Shown here: one piece after another, positions 8,500 to 17,140 of the stretch
How positions within the stretch are numbered: position 1 is the stretch's first letter
Layout of the letters: each line of letters opens with the position of its first letter
Assembly: GCA_019359595.1 (NCBI GenBank)
Contig: JAHHGZ010000001.1
Location: 1-64,000, forward strand
Length of the DNA: 64,000 nt
Source: Cyanomargarita calcarea GSE-NOS-MK-12-04C
GTDB taxonomy: Bacteria; Cyanobacteriota; Cyanobacteriia; Cyanobacteriales; Nostocaceae
Direction: 5' to 3'
The notes under the pieces: generated by a model
Database searches by the model: none
Seen by the model: the letters and a program-made list of their open reading frames with translations, nothing else
What the model was told of the DNA's origin: nothing
Position numbers and translations under genes: made by a program

Positions 8500-9294
8500 A
8501 TGCATTTATTTAATCGTGTCAAATTTCGCACTCCAGAAAGTGTAGAATTGGAATTTACTCTCGCAGGAATAGGTAGTCGTACACTTGCTCTGATAATTGA
8601 TTATCATATTCTGACCTTGATTCTAACGCTGTTTGTCGCTGTTTGGGCAGTAGTTTCAGTTCAGTTATCTAGTTTTTTGACCGATATTTTTGGTGCAAAA
8701 ATTGGTTTGTGGCTGATAGCGATCGCCTTTCTTCTCGGTTTCCTTATTTATGCTGGTTATTTTGTAATTTTTGAAACATTATGGCAAGGTCAAACTCCTG
8801 GTAAACGCTTTGCAAAAATTCGGGTTGTTAGAGATAATGGTAGACCGATTGGACTGCAACAAGCAACTCTCCGGGCTTTGCTCAGAGCAATTGACGAATC
8901 TTTGTTTATTGGGGCTTTTTTAATTATTTTTGGTCGTAAGGAAAAGCGTTTGGGTGATTTAGCCGCCGGTACAATTGTAATTCAAACCCAAATACTCACG
9001 GAAAAAGAAGATTTTATTATTTCAGAACAAGCAAAATCATATTACGAGCAATTGCTACCAATCGCCGATCTATCAGCATTATTGCCAGATGATTTTGCTG
9101 TGATCCGTGAATATTTACTACGACGACAAGCGATGTCACAAAAAGCCAGAGTTTCACTTGCTTTAGAATTAGCTCTTCAAGCGAAAGCGATTATTAAACT
9201 AGAAAAATTACCAGAAGCTGTCACTCCTGATATGTTTTTAGAAGCAGTTTACCTCGCTTATCAAGAATCATCCGATTTTAGATTTAGGATTTAG
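8500..9294 (+). CDS. RDD family membrane protein
   Basis: 264 residues. The family signature TLALIIDYHILTLILT (about 28-43) contains the Asp of the RDD motif; segments around 30-55, 70-92 and 130-150 are membrane-spanning, and QGQTPGKRFAKIRVV is the conserved loop. The C-terminal ~90 residues are soluble and helical. RDD proteins are proposed transporters or ion exchangers, mostly untested. The last codons (RFRI, stop) are formed by TAGGATT repeats, so the C-terminus has been reshaped by the intergenic repeat. Confidence 0.9.
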   Translation: MHLFNRVKFRTPESVELEFTLAGIGSRTLALIIDYHILTLILTLFVAVWAVVSVQLSSFLTDIFGAKIGLWLIAIAFLLGFLIYAGYFVIFETLWQGQTPGKRFAKIRVVRDNGRPIGLQQATLRALLRAIDESLFIGAFLIIFGRKEKRLGDLAAGTIVIQTQILTEKEDFIISEQAKSYYEQLLPIADLSALLPDDFAVIREYLLRRQAMSQKARVSLALELALQAKAIIKLEKLPEAVTPDMFLEAVYLAYQESSDFRFRI

Positions 9295-9385
9295 GATTTG
9301 GGATTTAGGATTTTTGTTGGGTTTCCCGACAACAATCCAACCTACAAATACTAAAATCCCAAATCTAAAATCAAAAATCTAAACT
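9283..9385. repeat. TAGGATT repeats forming an inverted array between convergent genes
   Basis: TAGGATT-type heptamers at 9283-9315 face their reverse complement at 9350-9385, with GTTGGGTTTCCCGACAAC in the middle. The two ends supply the last codons of both the RDD protein and the DUF1868 protein. The array may also act as a bidirectional terminator. Confidence 0.75.
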
Positions 9386-10213
9386 GGGCCAATCTGGTTC
9401 GCGATCGTACCGGATTGTATTGTCAAATTTTCGCACTTCAGCACGCTCCACCACGAATTCAGGTGAACTCAATAACCATTTCTGATTCAATTGGGAAAGC
9501 ATGGTGCCGAGGCGATCGCGGTCTAAATTAGGTGAAATCTCACCAAAATAACCTAATGTCACATGAGCAGTAAAATGATATTGCTGTTCAATTCCCAATG
9601 CAATTAATTTCTGATTTTGATAAATAGTCCGGCGCAAATTCACAATCTGCTCGTAGCAGCTTTCATCTTGCGGCACTAAGCAAACACCTAAAGCCCTTGG
9701 CAGCACCATCAACCCCAGCACTTGCCAGCGAATTGGTTTAGCCTTGCTGTTACTTGATCGTTGATATTGCTGGAAAATGTCAGCAAAACATGACCTTAAC
9801 TCCTTTTCAAAGTCGGAATTTGCCGTGCAAGCGTCGCGAAAAGCACTATCCCGAATTAAATCTGCCACCGTCACATGAAAGCGAGCAGGAGGTACAGGCA
9901 CAATCAAATCAGGCTCCAGAGGTAACTGTAACAGTTCCTGCTGGTAAATCTGCAAAGTAGCATAGAAATCAGCGTTTTTAGAATCTTCTTCTGAAACTGG
10001 TGTAATTACCGTATATCCAGGAAAGGGAACAGCTTCTCGAACTCCATCTGGTGTGGGGTGAAACTTAGAAGATTCCCGGATATGCTGGACTTGGGATCTA
10101 TAAGCTTCTGGCAGCGTCATTCGCGCTACCCGATTTAAATAAGTTTGGTAGTTGTCGTCCAATCTTCTTAGCCTCGCGCTCTCACTTGATAGATTGTAGG
10201 CAACATTACACAC
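9371..10213 (-). CDS. DUF1868 / 2H phosphoesterase-like protein
   Basis: 280 residues. Two HxT motifs are visible: RFHVTVADLIRD in the middle and FTAHVTLGYFGE near 215-226, the double-histidine signature of 2H phosphoesterases (RNA ligase/cyclic phosphodiesterase fold). The DUF1868 family begins with such text as YQTYLNRVARMTLPEAYRSQ. Members may act on 2',3'-cyclic or similar phosphodiesters; the substrate is unknown. Translation starts at GTG (10213). The last residues fall within the inverted repeat shared with the convergent RDD gene. Confidence 0.82.
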   Translation of the reverse strand: MCNVAYNLSSESARLRRLDDNYQTYLNRVARMTLPEAYRSQVQHIRESSKFHPTPDGVREAVPFPGYTVITPVSEEDSKNADFYATLQIYQQELLQLPLEPDLIVPVPPARFHVTVADLIRDSAFRDACTANSDFEKELRSCFADIFQQYQRSSNSKAKPIRWQVLGLMVLPRALGVCLVPQDESCYEQIVNLRRTIYQNQKLIALGIEQQYHFTAHVTLGYFGEISPNLDRDRLGTMLSQLNQKWLLSSPEFVVERAEVRKFDNTIRYDREPDWPSLDF

Positions 10214-10255
10214 ATTAACGGCATGATGTTAAAACTATTTAGCTTTTAATTCAAT

Positions 10256-10384
10256 AGTTAGGAGCTAGAAGTTAGAAGTTAGGAGTTAGGAGTTAGGAGT
10301 TAGGAGTTAGAAGTTATTAAATTAATTCTCCCCCTGCCCCCTTCCCCCTTCCCCCTGCCCCCTGCCCCCTGTCCCCTGTCCCCT
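10256..10384. repeat. GTTAGGA and CCCCTGC heptamer repeats
   Basis: Two adjoining tandem arrays: GTTAGGA/GTTAGAA (10256-10315) and a C-rich CCCCTGC/CCCCTTC array (10330-10384) that runs right up to the holA start codon. The C-rich array occupies the ribosome-binding position. Confidence 0.85.
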
Positions 10385-10389
10385 TCCCT

Positions 10390-11379
10390 ATGCCTATCTA
10401 CGTCTACTGGGGTGAAAATGATTTTGCCATCGAAAAAGAGGTTGTGGCTTTGCGATCGCGCGTTCTCGACGAACTCTGGAATAGTTTTAACTACACTCTA
10501 TTCGGACAAGATACACCCGATGCTGTTGTCCAAGGGTTAAATGAAGCTATGACACCACCATTTGGCGGTGGTGGTCGTTTGGTGTGGTTGGTGAATACTA
10601 CTCTATGCCAGCAATGCCCAGAACCTCTGTTAGTAGAGTTGCAGCGCACTCTATCTGTAATTCCCGAAAACTCATTTTTATTGCTCACCAGTCGCAACAA
10701 ACCAGATGAACGGCTCAAATCCACTAAATTAATCAAACAATTCGCTACAGAATTCCGAGCATTTGACCTGATTTCACCTTGGGAAACTGAACTTTTGGTC
10801 GAGTCTGTCAATCAAGCTGCTCAAACAGTGGGAGTGAAACTTACAACCAGAAGCGCGAAACTTTTAGCGGAATCAGTAGGAAATGATACCCGTTTATTAT
10901 ATAATGAGTTAGAAAAGTTACTGCTTTATGCTGGAAATAATAATAAACCTTTAGATGTAGATGCTGTCAGTGAATTAGTCAGAAATACAAATCAAAATAG
11001 CTTACAGCTGGCAACAGCAATTCTTTGTGGGGATACAGGCAAAGCGATCGCCTTGGTGACGGATCTAATTAATGCGGACGAACCAGGTTTACGGATAGTT
11101 GCGACTCTAATTGGGCAATTTAGGACTTGGTTGTGGGTAAAGATAGTAACCGAAAGTGGTGAGAGGAATCCAGTTGCGATCGCTCAAGCTGCTGATGTGC
11201 GCAACCATTATCGCATTAAACATCTACAGCAAGAAATCAGGCTTATTTCTTCTGGGCAACTTATTGCTTGTTTACCTATACTGTTAGAGTTAGAAGTCAG
11301 CCTCAAGCAAGGAGCTACAGAGATGCCAACACTTCAGACAAAAGTCATCGAACTTTGCCAATTATGTAGAGGAAATTGA
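10390..11379 (+). CDS. holA: DNA polymerase III subunit delta
   Basis: 329 residues, the size of HolA, the clamp-loader subunit that opens the beta sliding clamp. The N-terminus MPIYVYWGENDFAIEKEVVALR is the family start, and the AAA-like core contains PWETELLVESVNQ and the LLYNELEKLLLYAG helix; the C-terminal collar domain follows. No Walker A is expected in delta. ATG start. The Shine-Dalgarno position is taken by a CCCCTGC repeat array rather than an AG-rich site, which may weaken translation or mean the gene relies on leaderless or S1-type initiation. Confidence 0.93.
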   Translation: MPIYVYWGENDFAIEKEVVALRSRVLDELWNSFNYTLFGQDTPDAVVQGLNEAMTPPFGGGGRLVWLVNTTLCQQCPEPLLVELQRTLSVIPENSFLLLTSRNKPDERLKSTKLIKQFATEFRAFDLISPWETELLVESVNQAAQTVGVKLTTRSAKLLAESVGNDTRLLYNELEKLLLYAGNNNKPLDVDAVSELVRNTNQNSLQLATAILCGDTGKAIALVTDLINADEPGLRIVATLIGQFRTWLWVKIVTESGERNPVAIAQAADVRNHYRIKHLQQEIRLISSGQLIACLPILLELEVSLKQGATEMPTLQTKVIELCQLCRGN

Positions 11380-11485
11380 CAATAAAGATAAAGATTTAAT
11401 TAATGGAACGTTTCTGGAACTTCTCCCTCCTAAAATGATTCAGAGTTATTAACATATCCCTACTGTAGTTATTTCCAAACAGCAA

Positions 11486-11962
11486 ATGGCGAAATTCTAC
11501 CATTCTTTTTCTGTGACTCGCTGGCGACAAATGCCTTTTTACTCTATCTTCTTAGGCCTTATTGCCATTAATTGCTTGGTTTCTAGTACGTTGATTTATA
11601 GTACCAAAGTTGCTGCTCAAGCTCCATCAATCAATGATGCTGAAATGATGAACTACGCTCGCTCTCTCTTGAGAATGGAGCCTGCACGTCAACAAGCTTT
11701 GCAAGAAATTAAGAAAATTATTGGTGACGGAGACGTTCCCCCGATTATTTGTAACGATTCCAATAGCATTACTAAACTCCCAGAGAAAGCTAGAGGTATC
11801 GCAGTGAATTACTGTCAGCGCTCTCAAAAAATCGTTGAAGAGAATCAATTGAGCATCGATCGTTTCAATGGCATTACAATGCAGTTACAAAATAATGAAG
11901 ACTTAAAAGGGCAAATTTACAATAGATTACTTCGTCTACAGAAAAGTCCTAACTCTCCGTAG
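11486..11962 (+). CDS. DUF4168-like exported protein
   Basis: 158 residues. A signal-like segment (about 15-42, MPFYSIFLGLIAINCLV) ends near VAAQAPS. The mature part carries the DUF4168 pattern of cyanobacterial proteins: EPARQQALQEIKKIIGDG, a C-bearing loop, NYCQRSQKIVEENQLSIDRFNGIT, and a terminal helix. Two conserved Cys could form a disulfide. The role is unknown. ATG start; a second Met at residue 17 would shorten the signal sequence. A strong hairpin follows at 12005. Confidence 0.8.
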   Translation: MAKFYHSFSVTRWRQMPFYSIFLGLIAINCLVSSTLIYSTKVAAQAPSINDAEMMNYARSLLRMEPARQQALQEIKKIIGDGDVPPIICNDSNSITKLPEKARGIAVNYCQRSQKIVEENQLSIDRFNGITMQLQNNEDLKGQIYNRLLRLQKSPNSP

Positions 11963-12004
11963 CTCATTTTTCCTTCTTAATAAAAATTATCTTTCTGAAA
12001 AATT

Positions 12005-12032
12005 ACTACCCCCGAAATTCTTTGGGGGTAGT
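12005..12032. terminator. Hairpin between convergent genes
   Basis: Nine-base GC-rich arms ACTACCCCC / GGGGGTAGT with a ten-base loop. It lies between the ends of the DUF4168 gene (+) and the LuxR gene (-), so it could serve both. Confidence 0.65.
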
Positions 12033-12085
12033 TGAGTATTTTAACATAAAATCAAGATGAAATTTTGGGTGAAGATTCATTTCAT

Positions 12086-12757
12086 TCAACTTCCACAAAA
12101 CGCTTGTCGTTTGGCGTGAATGTTTTTCATATGCTTCTTGACTGTATTTAGGCTAATGTAAAGGCGATCGGCAATTTCTTTGTAGCTCCAGTTAGCTCGA
12201 TAAAGAAGCCAAATTTCAGACTCTCGTGGTGTTAATTCATATTTGATGACATCTACTTGAACCGCATTTTTTAAAGACTCATATCGGTTTTCAATTGTCA
12301 CTAACAAACATGGCTGCGAAAATTGCTGCAAATCGAGCCATCTCACCCGAATCAGAAAAATACTTGACTTATCTAACACAATTTCATTATAAAGAATCAT
12401 TATTTTATCGGCAAAAAAACTCCGACTTTCAATTAATGATTGGCAAATATGCCAAATGTCAGACGGCACAAAATTTAGAGTGGAACGAGATTGATTCATC
12501 TGACAACAAATGCGATATGCACTAGCGTTGGCATGAACCAGTTCGCCTGTTTCTGTTAATATTAAAATTCCATCTTGCAAGCCTTCAATTACTTCTTGAA
12601 AAAAATAAGCTTGCTGCGAACTTGATTTTCGTGATTTAACGACTGTTTTATTTGATGTATCTTTTAGGGCTATCATATTAGGTGATTTAATGTTCACCCA
12701 CTGTGTTTGCTTTTGGTTGTTAACCCTTAATCGCAAGCACATTGAGTTATTTAACAC
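12086..12757 (-). CDS. LuxR/NarL-type transcriptional regulator with PAS-like sensor region
   Basis: 223 residues. The middle (about 50-150) looks like a PAS sensor: FQEVIEGLQDGILILTETGE is a typical PAS start. The C-terminus has a LuxR helix-turn-helix, LTPRESEIWLLYR then YKEIADRLYISLNTVKKHMKNIH. There is no receiver domain. The frame opens at a GTG (12757); ATG codons at 12742 and 12676 are alternatives. No ligand or target can be read from the sequence. Transcribed alone. Confidence 0.85.
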   Translation of the reverse strand: MLNNSMCLRLRVNNQKQTQWVNIKSPNMIALKDTSNKTVVKSRKSSSQQAYFFQEVIEGLQDGILILTETGELVHANASAYRICCQMNQSRSTLNFVPSDIWHICQSLIESRSFFADKIMILYNEIVLDKSSIFLIRVRWLDLQQFSQPCLLVTIENRYESLKNAVQVDVIKYELTPRESEIWLLYRANWSYKEIADRLYISLNTVKKHMKNIHAKRQAFCGS

Positions 12758-13113
12758 AATTCAAATACAACTGTTTAACACTCTATTTCGGATACCTTTT
12801 ATATATAGAGTATGTTACGGTGACTTGAAGTATACTTTTTTACCTCAATTTTAACTTCGCGTGCCGTAATTCACATCTTGCACATTCACCAGCCCTGAGG
12901 AATGAGATTGAAGTTTCAAGTCAGGTCAACTGCATAAGAAGCAAAGACACTACCCTATTAAATAAAAACACTTATAGCGTTTCCTAGTCTGCTGAAGTAC
13001 AAATTTATCTGCATCCATCCTATAACGAAGCAGTTAATTCAATATGCTGTACCTCAAGACGGTGGGAATCGCTATATATGTTTACATCTAATTTAATAAA
13101 GGAGAAAATTTAT
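12758..13113. other. Gene-free interval
   Basis: 355 AT-rich bases. No convincing reading frame, repeat family or RNA structure was seen. It should hold the promoters of the LuxR gene (-) and the 67-residue protein (+). Confidence 0.5.
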
Positions 13114-13317
13114 ATGTCAATTTGGCTATCAATAGCGCTGATTTCTTATTGTTTGGGAGCCGTCATCCAATGGCTCCAACTTAAGCAAAAATTCCAGGAA
13201 TTGGATGAATACACTAATTTTCCAATTATTTGGGTAGCAAAATTGATCGCAGTATTTGGTTGCTTTATAGAGGCTTTGATGTGGCCTTACAGCCTGATTC
13301 TAAACGACGAATACTAA
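13114..13317 (+). CDS. Small membrane protein, 67 aa
   Basis: Two hydrophobic segments: residues 3-20 (IWLSIALISYCLGAVIQW) and about 38-58 (IIWVAKLIAVFGCFIEALMW). The start at 13114 is preferred over the longer frame because AAAGGAG (13098-13104) lies nine bases upstream. Not recognised as a named family. It stands alone between a regulator and a helicase relic. Confidence 0.65.
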   Translation: MSIWLSIALISYCLGAVIQWLQLKQKFQELDEYTNFPIIWVAKLIAVFGCFIEALMWPYSLILNDEY

Positions 13318-13344
13318 CTCTGAAGCGATCTTATGTGTCCAGGC

Positions 13345-13690
13345 TCAAGTTTGGAGAACGAACCCCATTCGCAGTATAGTAGCGCAAAGACTATGAAATG
13401 TTTTGATAGTGAGGCGGCGAAATTTATCGGGATATCTCTGCGCTAACCTTTCACTCATTTCTTTGGCAGCACGATTGGTGAATGTCAGGCAAAGAATTTT
13501 TTCAGCAGGAATACCGCTTTTTATTCCCTGTACAACTCGCTCTCTTGAGAACAAGAGTTTTGCCAGTACCAACAGGAGCAAGTACCAGGATTGCTCCTTT
13601 GATATGGTTGATGATTTTCTGTTGTTCTGAATTAGGAGTGTATTGAGGCACAGGTTCGAGATAGTCCGTGGGGTATTTTTTCTTTGTTAA
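13345..13690 (-). pseudogene. UvrD/Rep-type helicase N-terminal relic
   Basis: Read from 13690 down, one frame gives TPNSEQQKIINHIKGA and the Walker A APVGTGKT; after a frameshift near 13555-13570, another frame continues with GIKSGIPAEKILCLTFTNRAAKEMSERLA and TIKTFHSLCATILRM, the Ia/Ib motifs of superfamily 1 helicases. It then stops. Only about 110 of the usual 650-750 residues remain, and there is a stop upstream without a usable start. It is a dead fragment of a DNA helicase. Confidence 0.8.
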
Positions 13691-13938
13691 ACTACATCAT
13701 GACGCGCTTTTAAGCACGAAATGACACTCTTTTCTCCAAAAATGCGATTTAGTTACGACCATACACACCACTATTGGTCTGTCATATTTTTCAGAGCGTC
13801 TAACCTTATTCAGTGCAAGACTTAATTGTGGAACAAAGAAGATCCCACCGAAGAAACTGACAATGAACCACAAAAGTAGAAGCCGTAAAGCATACAGGCA
13901 AGTTATAATTCTCTTGCGGATAAGCGTAACAAAAATTT

Positions 13939-14268
13939 ATGAGTAACCCACTTGTGCAAGCCTTTTTTGTCGGTAGAGCGGTAGCTGAAGTCCTGAATGA
14001 ACGTCTGGAACTTGCTTTCACAGACGCTTTGAGCGAAGTTGGCAAATTTGATGCCGAAGCGAAAGAACAACTCCGCCAGTTCACAGAAGAAGTGATGGAG
14101 CGTGCCAACCGGGTGGCAGAAGCTGCTGGTAGTAGCACATACCCCACCGGGAGTAGCTCAACCGGCTCAGATTCAACTGATGTACAAGCAACGGTTGATG
14201 AACTGCGAGCAGAAATTGCCCTATTGAGAAACGAATTGCATTCATATCGCAGCAGTTCCGCTAGTTAA
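13939..14268 (+). CDS. Conserved cyanobacterial protein (DUF6825-like)
   Basis: 109 residues: an amphipathic helical N-terminus (NPLVQAFFVGRAVAEVLNER), a second helix pair with FDAEAKEQLRQFTEEVMERA, a Ser/Thr/Gly-rich linker (about 66-80) and a coiled-coil C-terminus (VDELRAEIALLRNELHSY). No signal peptide or catalytic motif. I recall this architecture from conserved proteins of cyanobacteria and plastids, but the function is unknown to me. It lies upstream of the ABC1 kinase gene, separated by repeats. Confidence 0.8.
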   Translation: MSNPLVQAFFVGRAVAEVLNERLELAFTDALSEVGKFDAEAKEQLRQFTEEVMERANRVAEAAGSSTYPTGSSSTGSDSTDVQATVDELRAEIALLRNELHSYRSSSAS

Positions 14269-14340
14269 TAGTTGGTAGTTAGTGGTTATTAGTTAGTGAT
14301 TAAACAACTAACAAATAACAACTATCAACTATCAAAAATC
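14269..14340. repeat. TAGTTRG heptamers in inverted array
   Basis: TAGTTGG/TAGTTAG units (14269-14300) face their reverse complement (CAACTAACAAATAACAAC region, 14307-14338). The palindromic layout may allow a long hairpin behind the small gene. Confidence 0.7.
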
Positions 14341-14401
14341 ATTTAACAATCAGAGTGTCTAATATTCTGCTGACGTTAAAAGCCAGCGGTACGCAATACA
14401 T

Positions 14402-16087
14402 ATGGAAAAAGGTTATTCAGACAAGGCATACCGTTGGAATCGCGAAAACTACTCTAGTAGGCGGCGATTTTTTGACATTTGGTCGTTTGTTCTGATTTTA
14501 ATGTTCAAGCTTTGGCGCTTGAACAAATCTTGGAGTTATGCAGGTGGTGCTACTGAAGCAAAAAAAACTTCAAGACGTAAGGTACAAGCGGTTTGGATTC
14601 GCAGCACTCTATTAGATTTGGGACCAACTTTTATTAAGGTTGGGCAATTGTTTTCCACTCGTGCGGATATTTTCCCCAGCGAATATGTGGAAGAATTAGC
14701 AAAGTTGCAAGATAAAGTTCCGGCTTTTAGCTACGAGCAGGTAGAAAAAATTGTCGAGCAAGAATTAAGCAAGAAAATTCCCGAACTTTTTCATAGTTTT
14801 GAACAGATTCCTTTAGCTGCTGCCAGTTTGGGACAAGTTCATAAAGCTGTGTTACATTCCGGTGAATCTGTTGTTGTTAAAGTCCAACGTCCTGCACTCA
14901 AACAACTTTTTGAAATCGATTTAAAAATTCTTAAGGGAATTACCCGCTACTTTCAAAATCATCCTAAATGGGGAAAGGGGCGAGATTGGCTCGGTATATA
15001 TGAAGAATGTTGCCGCATTCTTTGGGAAGAAATTGATTACTTAAATGAAGGTCGCAATGCTGACCAGTTTCGCCGGAATTTCCGCGCTTACGATTGGGTG
15101 AAAGTTCCCCGTGTTTACTGGCGTTACGCCTCGCCCCGCGTGCTAACATTAGAGTATGCCCCTGGTATCAAGATTAGCCAGTATGAGGCATTAGAAGCAG
15201 CGGGTTTGGATCGAAAGGCTTTAGCGCGTCAAGGAGCGGAAGCTTACATGGTACAACTGCTAAACAATGGCTTTTTCCACGCCGACCCCCACCCTGGTAA
15301 CATTGCGGTGAGTGGTGAAGGCGCTCTAATATTTTATGACTTTGGAATGATGGGTCGCATCCAGTCCAACGTGCGGGAAGGACTGATGGAAACCTTGTTT
15401 GGCATTGCTTCCAAAGATGGCGATCGCGTGGTGAAGTCTCTGATCGATTTGGGAGCGATCGCGCCAACGGATGATATGGGTCCGGTGCGACGTTCCGTAC
15501 AATATATGCTGGATCACTTCATGGATCAGCCGTTTGAAAACCAATCAGTGGCTGCGATCAGTGAGGATCTTTACGAAATAGCTTATAATCAGCCATTTAG
15601 ATTTCCTGCTACCTTCACATTTGTGATGCGAGCCTTCTCAACCCTAGAAGGAGTAGGCAAAGGATTAGATCCAGAATTTAACTTTATGGAAGTCGCCAAA
15701 CCATATGCAATGCAGCTTATGACCAATACAAATGGCTCTGAGGGGAATAGCTTCTTGAATGAATTAAGTCGGCAAGCAGCACAGGTAAGTAGTACCGCAT
15801 TGGGATTACCACGTAGACTTGAAGATACACTAGATAAACTAGAGCGGGGAGATGTGCGCGTGCGCGTGCGGTCTATAGAAACAGAGCGGCTAATGCGCAG
15901 ACAAAGCAATATTCAGCTTTCCACAACTTATGGGCTGATAATCAGTGGTTTTACCCTTTCAGCCACGATTTTATTAGTTAATCATTATGTATGGTTAGCA
16001 CTTATTGCCGGTTTAATCGCCGCTGGTGTTACAGGGTTGCTCCTTAGATTACTTTTGCGTCTTGACCGCTATGACCGTATGTATTAA
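14402..16087 (+). CDS. ABC1/UbiB (AarF) family atypical kinase
   Basis: 561 residues. Family hallmarks: LGPTFIKVGQLFSTRADIFP (the KxGQ motif), AAASLGQVHKAVL with the ALA/SLGQ loop in place of a glycine loop, VVVKVQRP lysine, the HADPHPGNI catalytic loop and the YDFGMMG metal site. Two C-terminal membrane segments (about 508-555). ABC1 kinases in cyanobacteria and plastids act on prenyl-quinone and tocopherol metabolism and photosystem stress. Here it is followed 16 bases later by a PP2C phosphatase, which suggests linked control; that is inference. Confidence 0.95.
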   Translation: MEKGYSDKAYRWNRENYSSRRRFFDIWSFVLILMFKLWRLNKSWSYAGGATEAKKTSRRKVQAVWIRSTLLDLGPTFIKVGQLFSTRADIFPSEYVEELAKLQDKVPAFSYEQVEKIVEQELSKKIPELFHSFEQIPLAAASLGQVHKAVLHSGESVVVKVQRPALKQLFEIDLKILKGITRYFQNHPKWGKGRDWLGIYEECCRILWEEIDYLNEGRNADQFRRNFRAYDWVKVPRVYWRYASPRVLTLEYAPGIKISQYEALEAAGLDRKALARQGAEAYMVQLLNNGFFHADPHPGNIAVSGEGALIFYDFGMMGRIQSNVREGLMETLFGIASKDGDRVVKSLIDLGAIAPTDDMGPVRRSVQYMLDHFMDQPFENQSVAAISEDLYEIAYNQPFRFPATFTFVMRAFSTLEGVGKGLDPEFNFMEVAKPYAMQLMTNTNGSEGNSFLNELSRQAAQVSSTALGLPRRLEDTLDKLERGDVRVRVRSIETERLMRRQSNIQLSTTYGLIISGFTLSATILLVNHYVWLALIAGLIAAGVTGLLLRLLLRLDRYDRMY

Positions 16088-16103
16088 TTATCAGGGAAAA
16101 ATT

Positions 16104-16829
16104 ATGAAAATTTCCTTTAAGGGTCACACCGACCCGGGACTTATTCGTTCTTCTAATCAAGATGCCCACTATATGGATTTGGAGGGTCGATTTTTTATTG
16201 TCGCCGATGGCATGGGTGGTCATGCGGGAGGTGAAGAGGCAAGTCGGATTGCTACCCAACAAATTAAGGACTATTTAGTTGCAAACTGGGATTCTTCCAA
16301 TTCCGGACAGGATTTGTTAAAGCAAGCTTTCCTGCAAGCAAATGAAGCAATTTTGCTCGACCAGCAAAATTATCTCGAACGTGCTGATATGGGTACAACC
16401 GCTGTGGTAGTGCTTTTTCGCGACAAAGAATCATCCTGGGTAGCTCATGTCGGTGATTCTCGGTTGTATCGCTTCCGGGAGTCAGAATTAAAACAAGTCA
16501 CTGAAGACCATACCTGGGTAGCACGCGCCCTGAAAGTTGGTGACATTACACCAGACGAAGCCCGAATGCATCCCTTCCGTCACGTCCTTTCTCGTTGTTT
16601 AGGGCGTGAAGACCTCCATCAAGTCGATGTGGAAGCATTAGATGTAAAAGTTGGCGATCGCCTGTTATTGTGCAGCGACGGTTTAACTGAAGAACTTGTC
16701 CAAGAGAAGATTGCTCTTTGCTTACAAGAGGATGGAATGCTCGATAAAGTTGCCCTCTCTCTAGTTGAGGCAGCTAAAGAACAAGGCGGACATGATAATA
16801 TTACTGTCGTCCTCGTCGCGGTTGAGTAG
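16104..16829 (+). CDS. PP2C family Ser/Thr protein phosphatase
   Basis: 241 residues from ATG 16104; the longer frame from 16026 overlaps the ABC1 gene and adds no family sequence, so the shorter start is chosen. Metal-binding motifs are complete: SNQDAHY, VADGMGGHAGGEEAS, HVGDSRLYRF, CSDGLTEEL and GHDNITVVLV. This is the small bacterial Stp/PrpC type that reverses Hanks-type kinases, such as the hybrid kinase of this window. It sits 16 bases after the ABC1 kinase and is probably cotranscribed with it. Confidence 0.95.
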   Translation: MKISFKGHTDPGLIRSSNQDAHYMDLEGRFFIVADGMGGHAGGEEASRIATQQIKDYLVANWDSSNSGQDLLKQAFLQANEAILLDQQNYLERADMGTTAVVVLFRDKESSWVAHVGDSRLYRFRESELKQVTEDHTWVARALKVGDITPDEARMHPFRHVLSRCLGREDLHQVDVEALDVKVGDRLLLCSDGLTEELVQEKIALCLQEDGMLDKVALSLVEAAKEQGGHDNITVVLVAVE

Positions 16830-17140
16830 GAGCTAAAGGTAAAATTCTCCATGAAATATCGACGTGTTGGTGACAGATAAGAAGCAAAATTAGCGCTATC
16901 TCTTAGCTTGGGGATATACGAACGAAGTCCGCAGTCAGGCGGACTAAATCGTTCTAGTCGGCGTCGGCAGACTTTTCTCGCATAGCCTCAGCATTTCATG
17001 ACAAAGGGCGATATCTGCTACCACGACTCCAGACATGTCAGCATTTTTACTGACAAGAGACTATATACACACTTTTATACAAATTGCTAATATTCAATAA
17101 CAACTCAGTCGGCTGCTCCATATAAACGCAGTGGCAACGA
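16830..17140. other. Gene-free interval with minor hairpins
   Basis: Contains GTCCGC/GCGGAC (about 16927-16943) and a weak TGTCAG/CTGACA hairpin (17036-17055). No gene, no larger repeat. Confidence 0.5.

Noticed and set aside
12295-12525. Frame on the plus strand inside the LuxR gene
   Set aside because: It is antisense to a clear regulator gene with intact motifs and has no family sequence.
16026-16103. Longer start for the PP2C phosphatase
   Set aside because: The extra codons overlap the ABC1 kinase gene and do not match the phosphatase N-terminus, so the ATG at 16104 is preferred.
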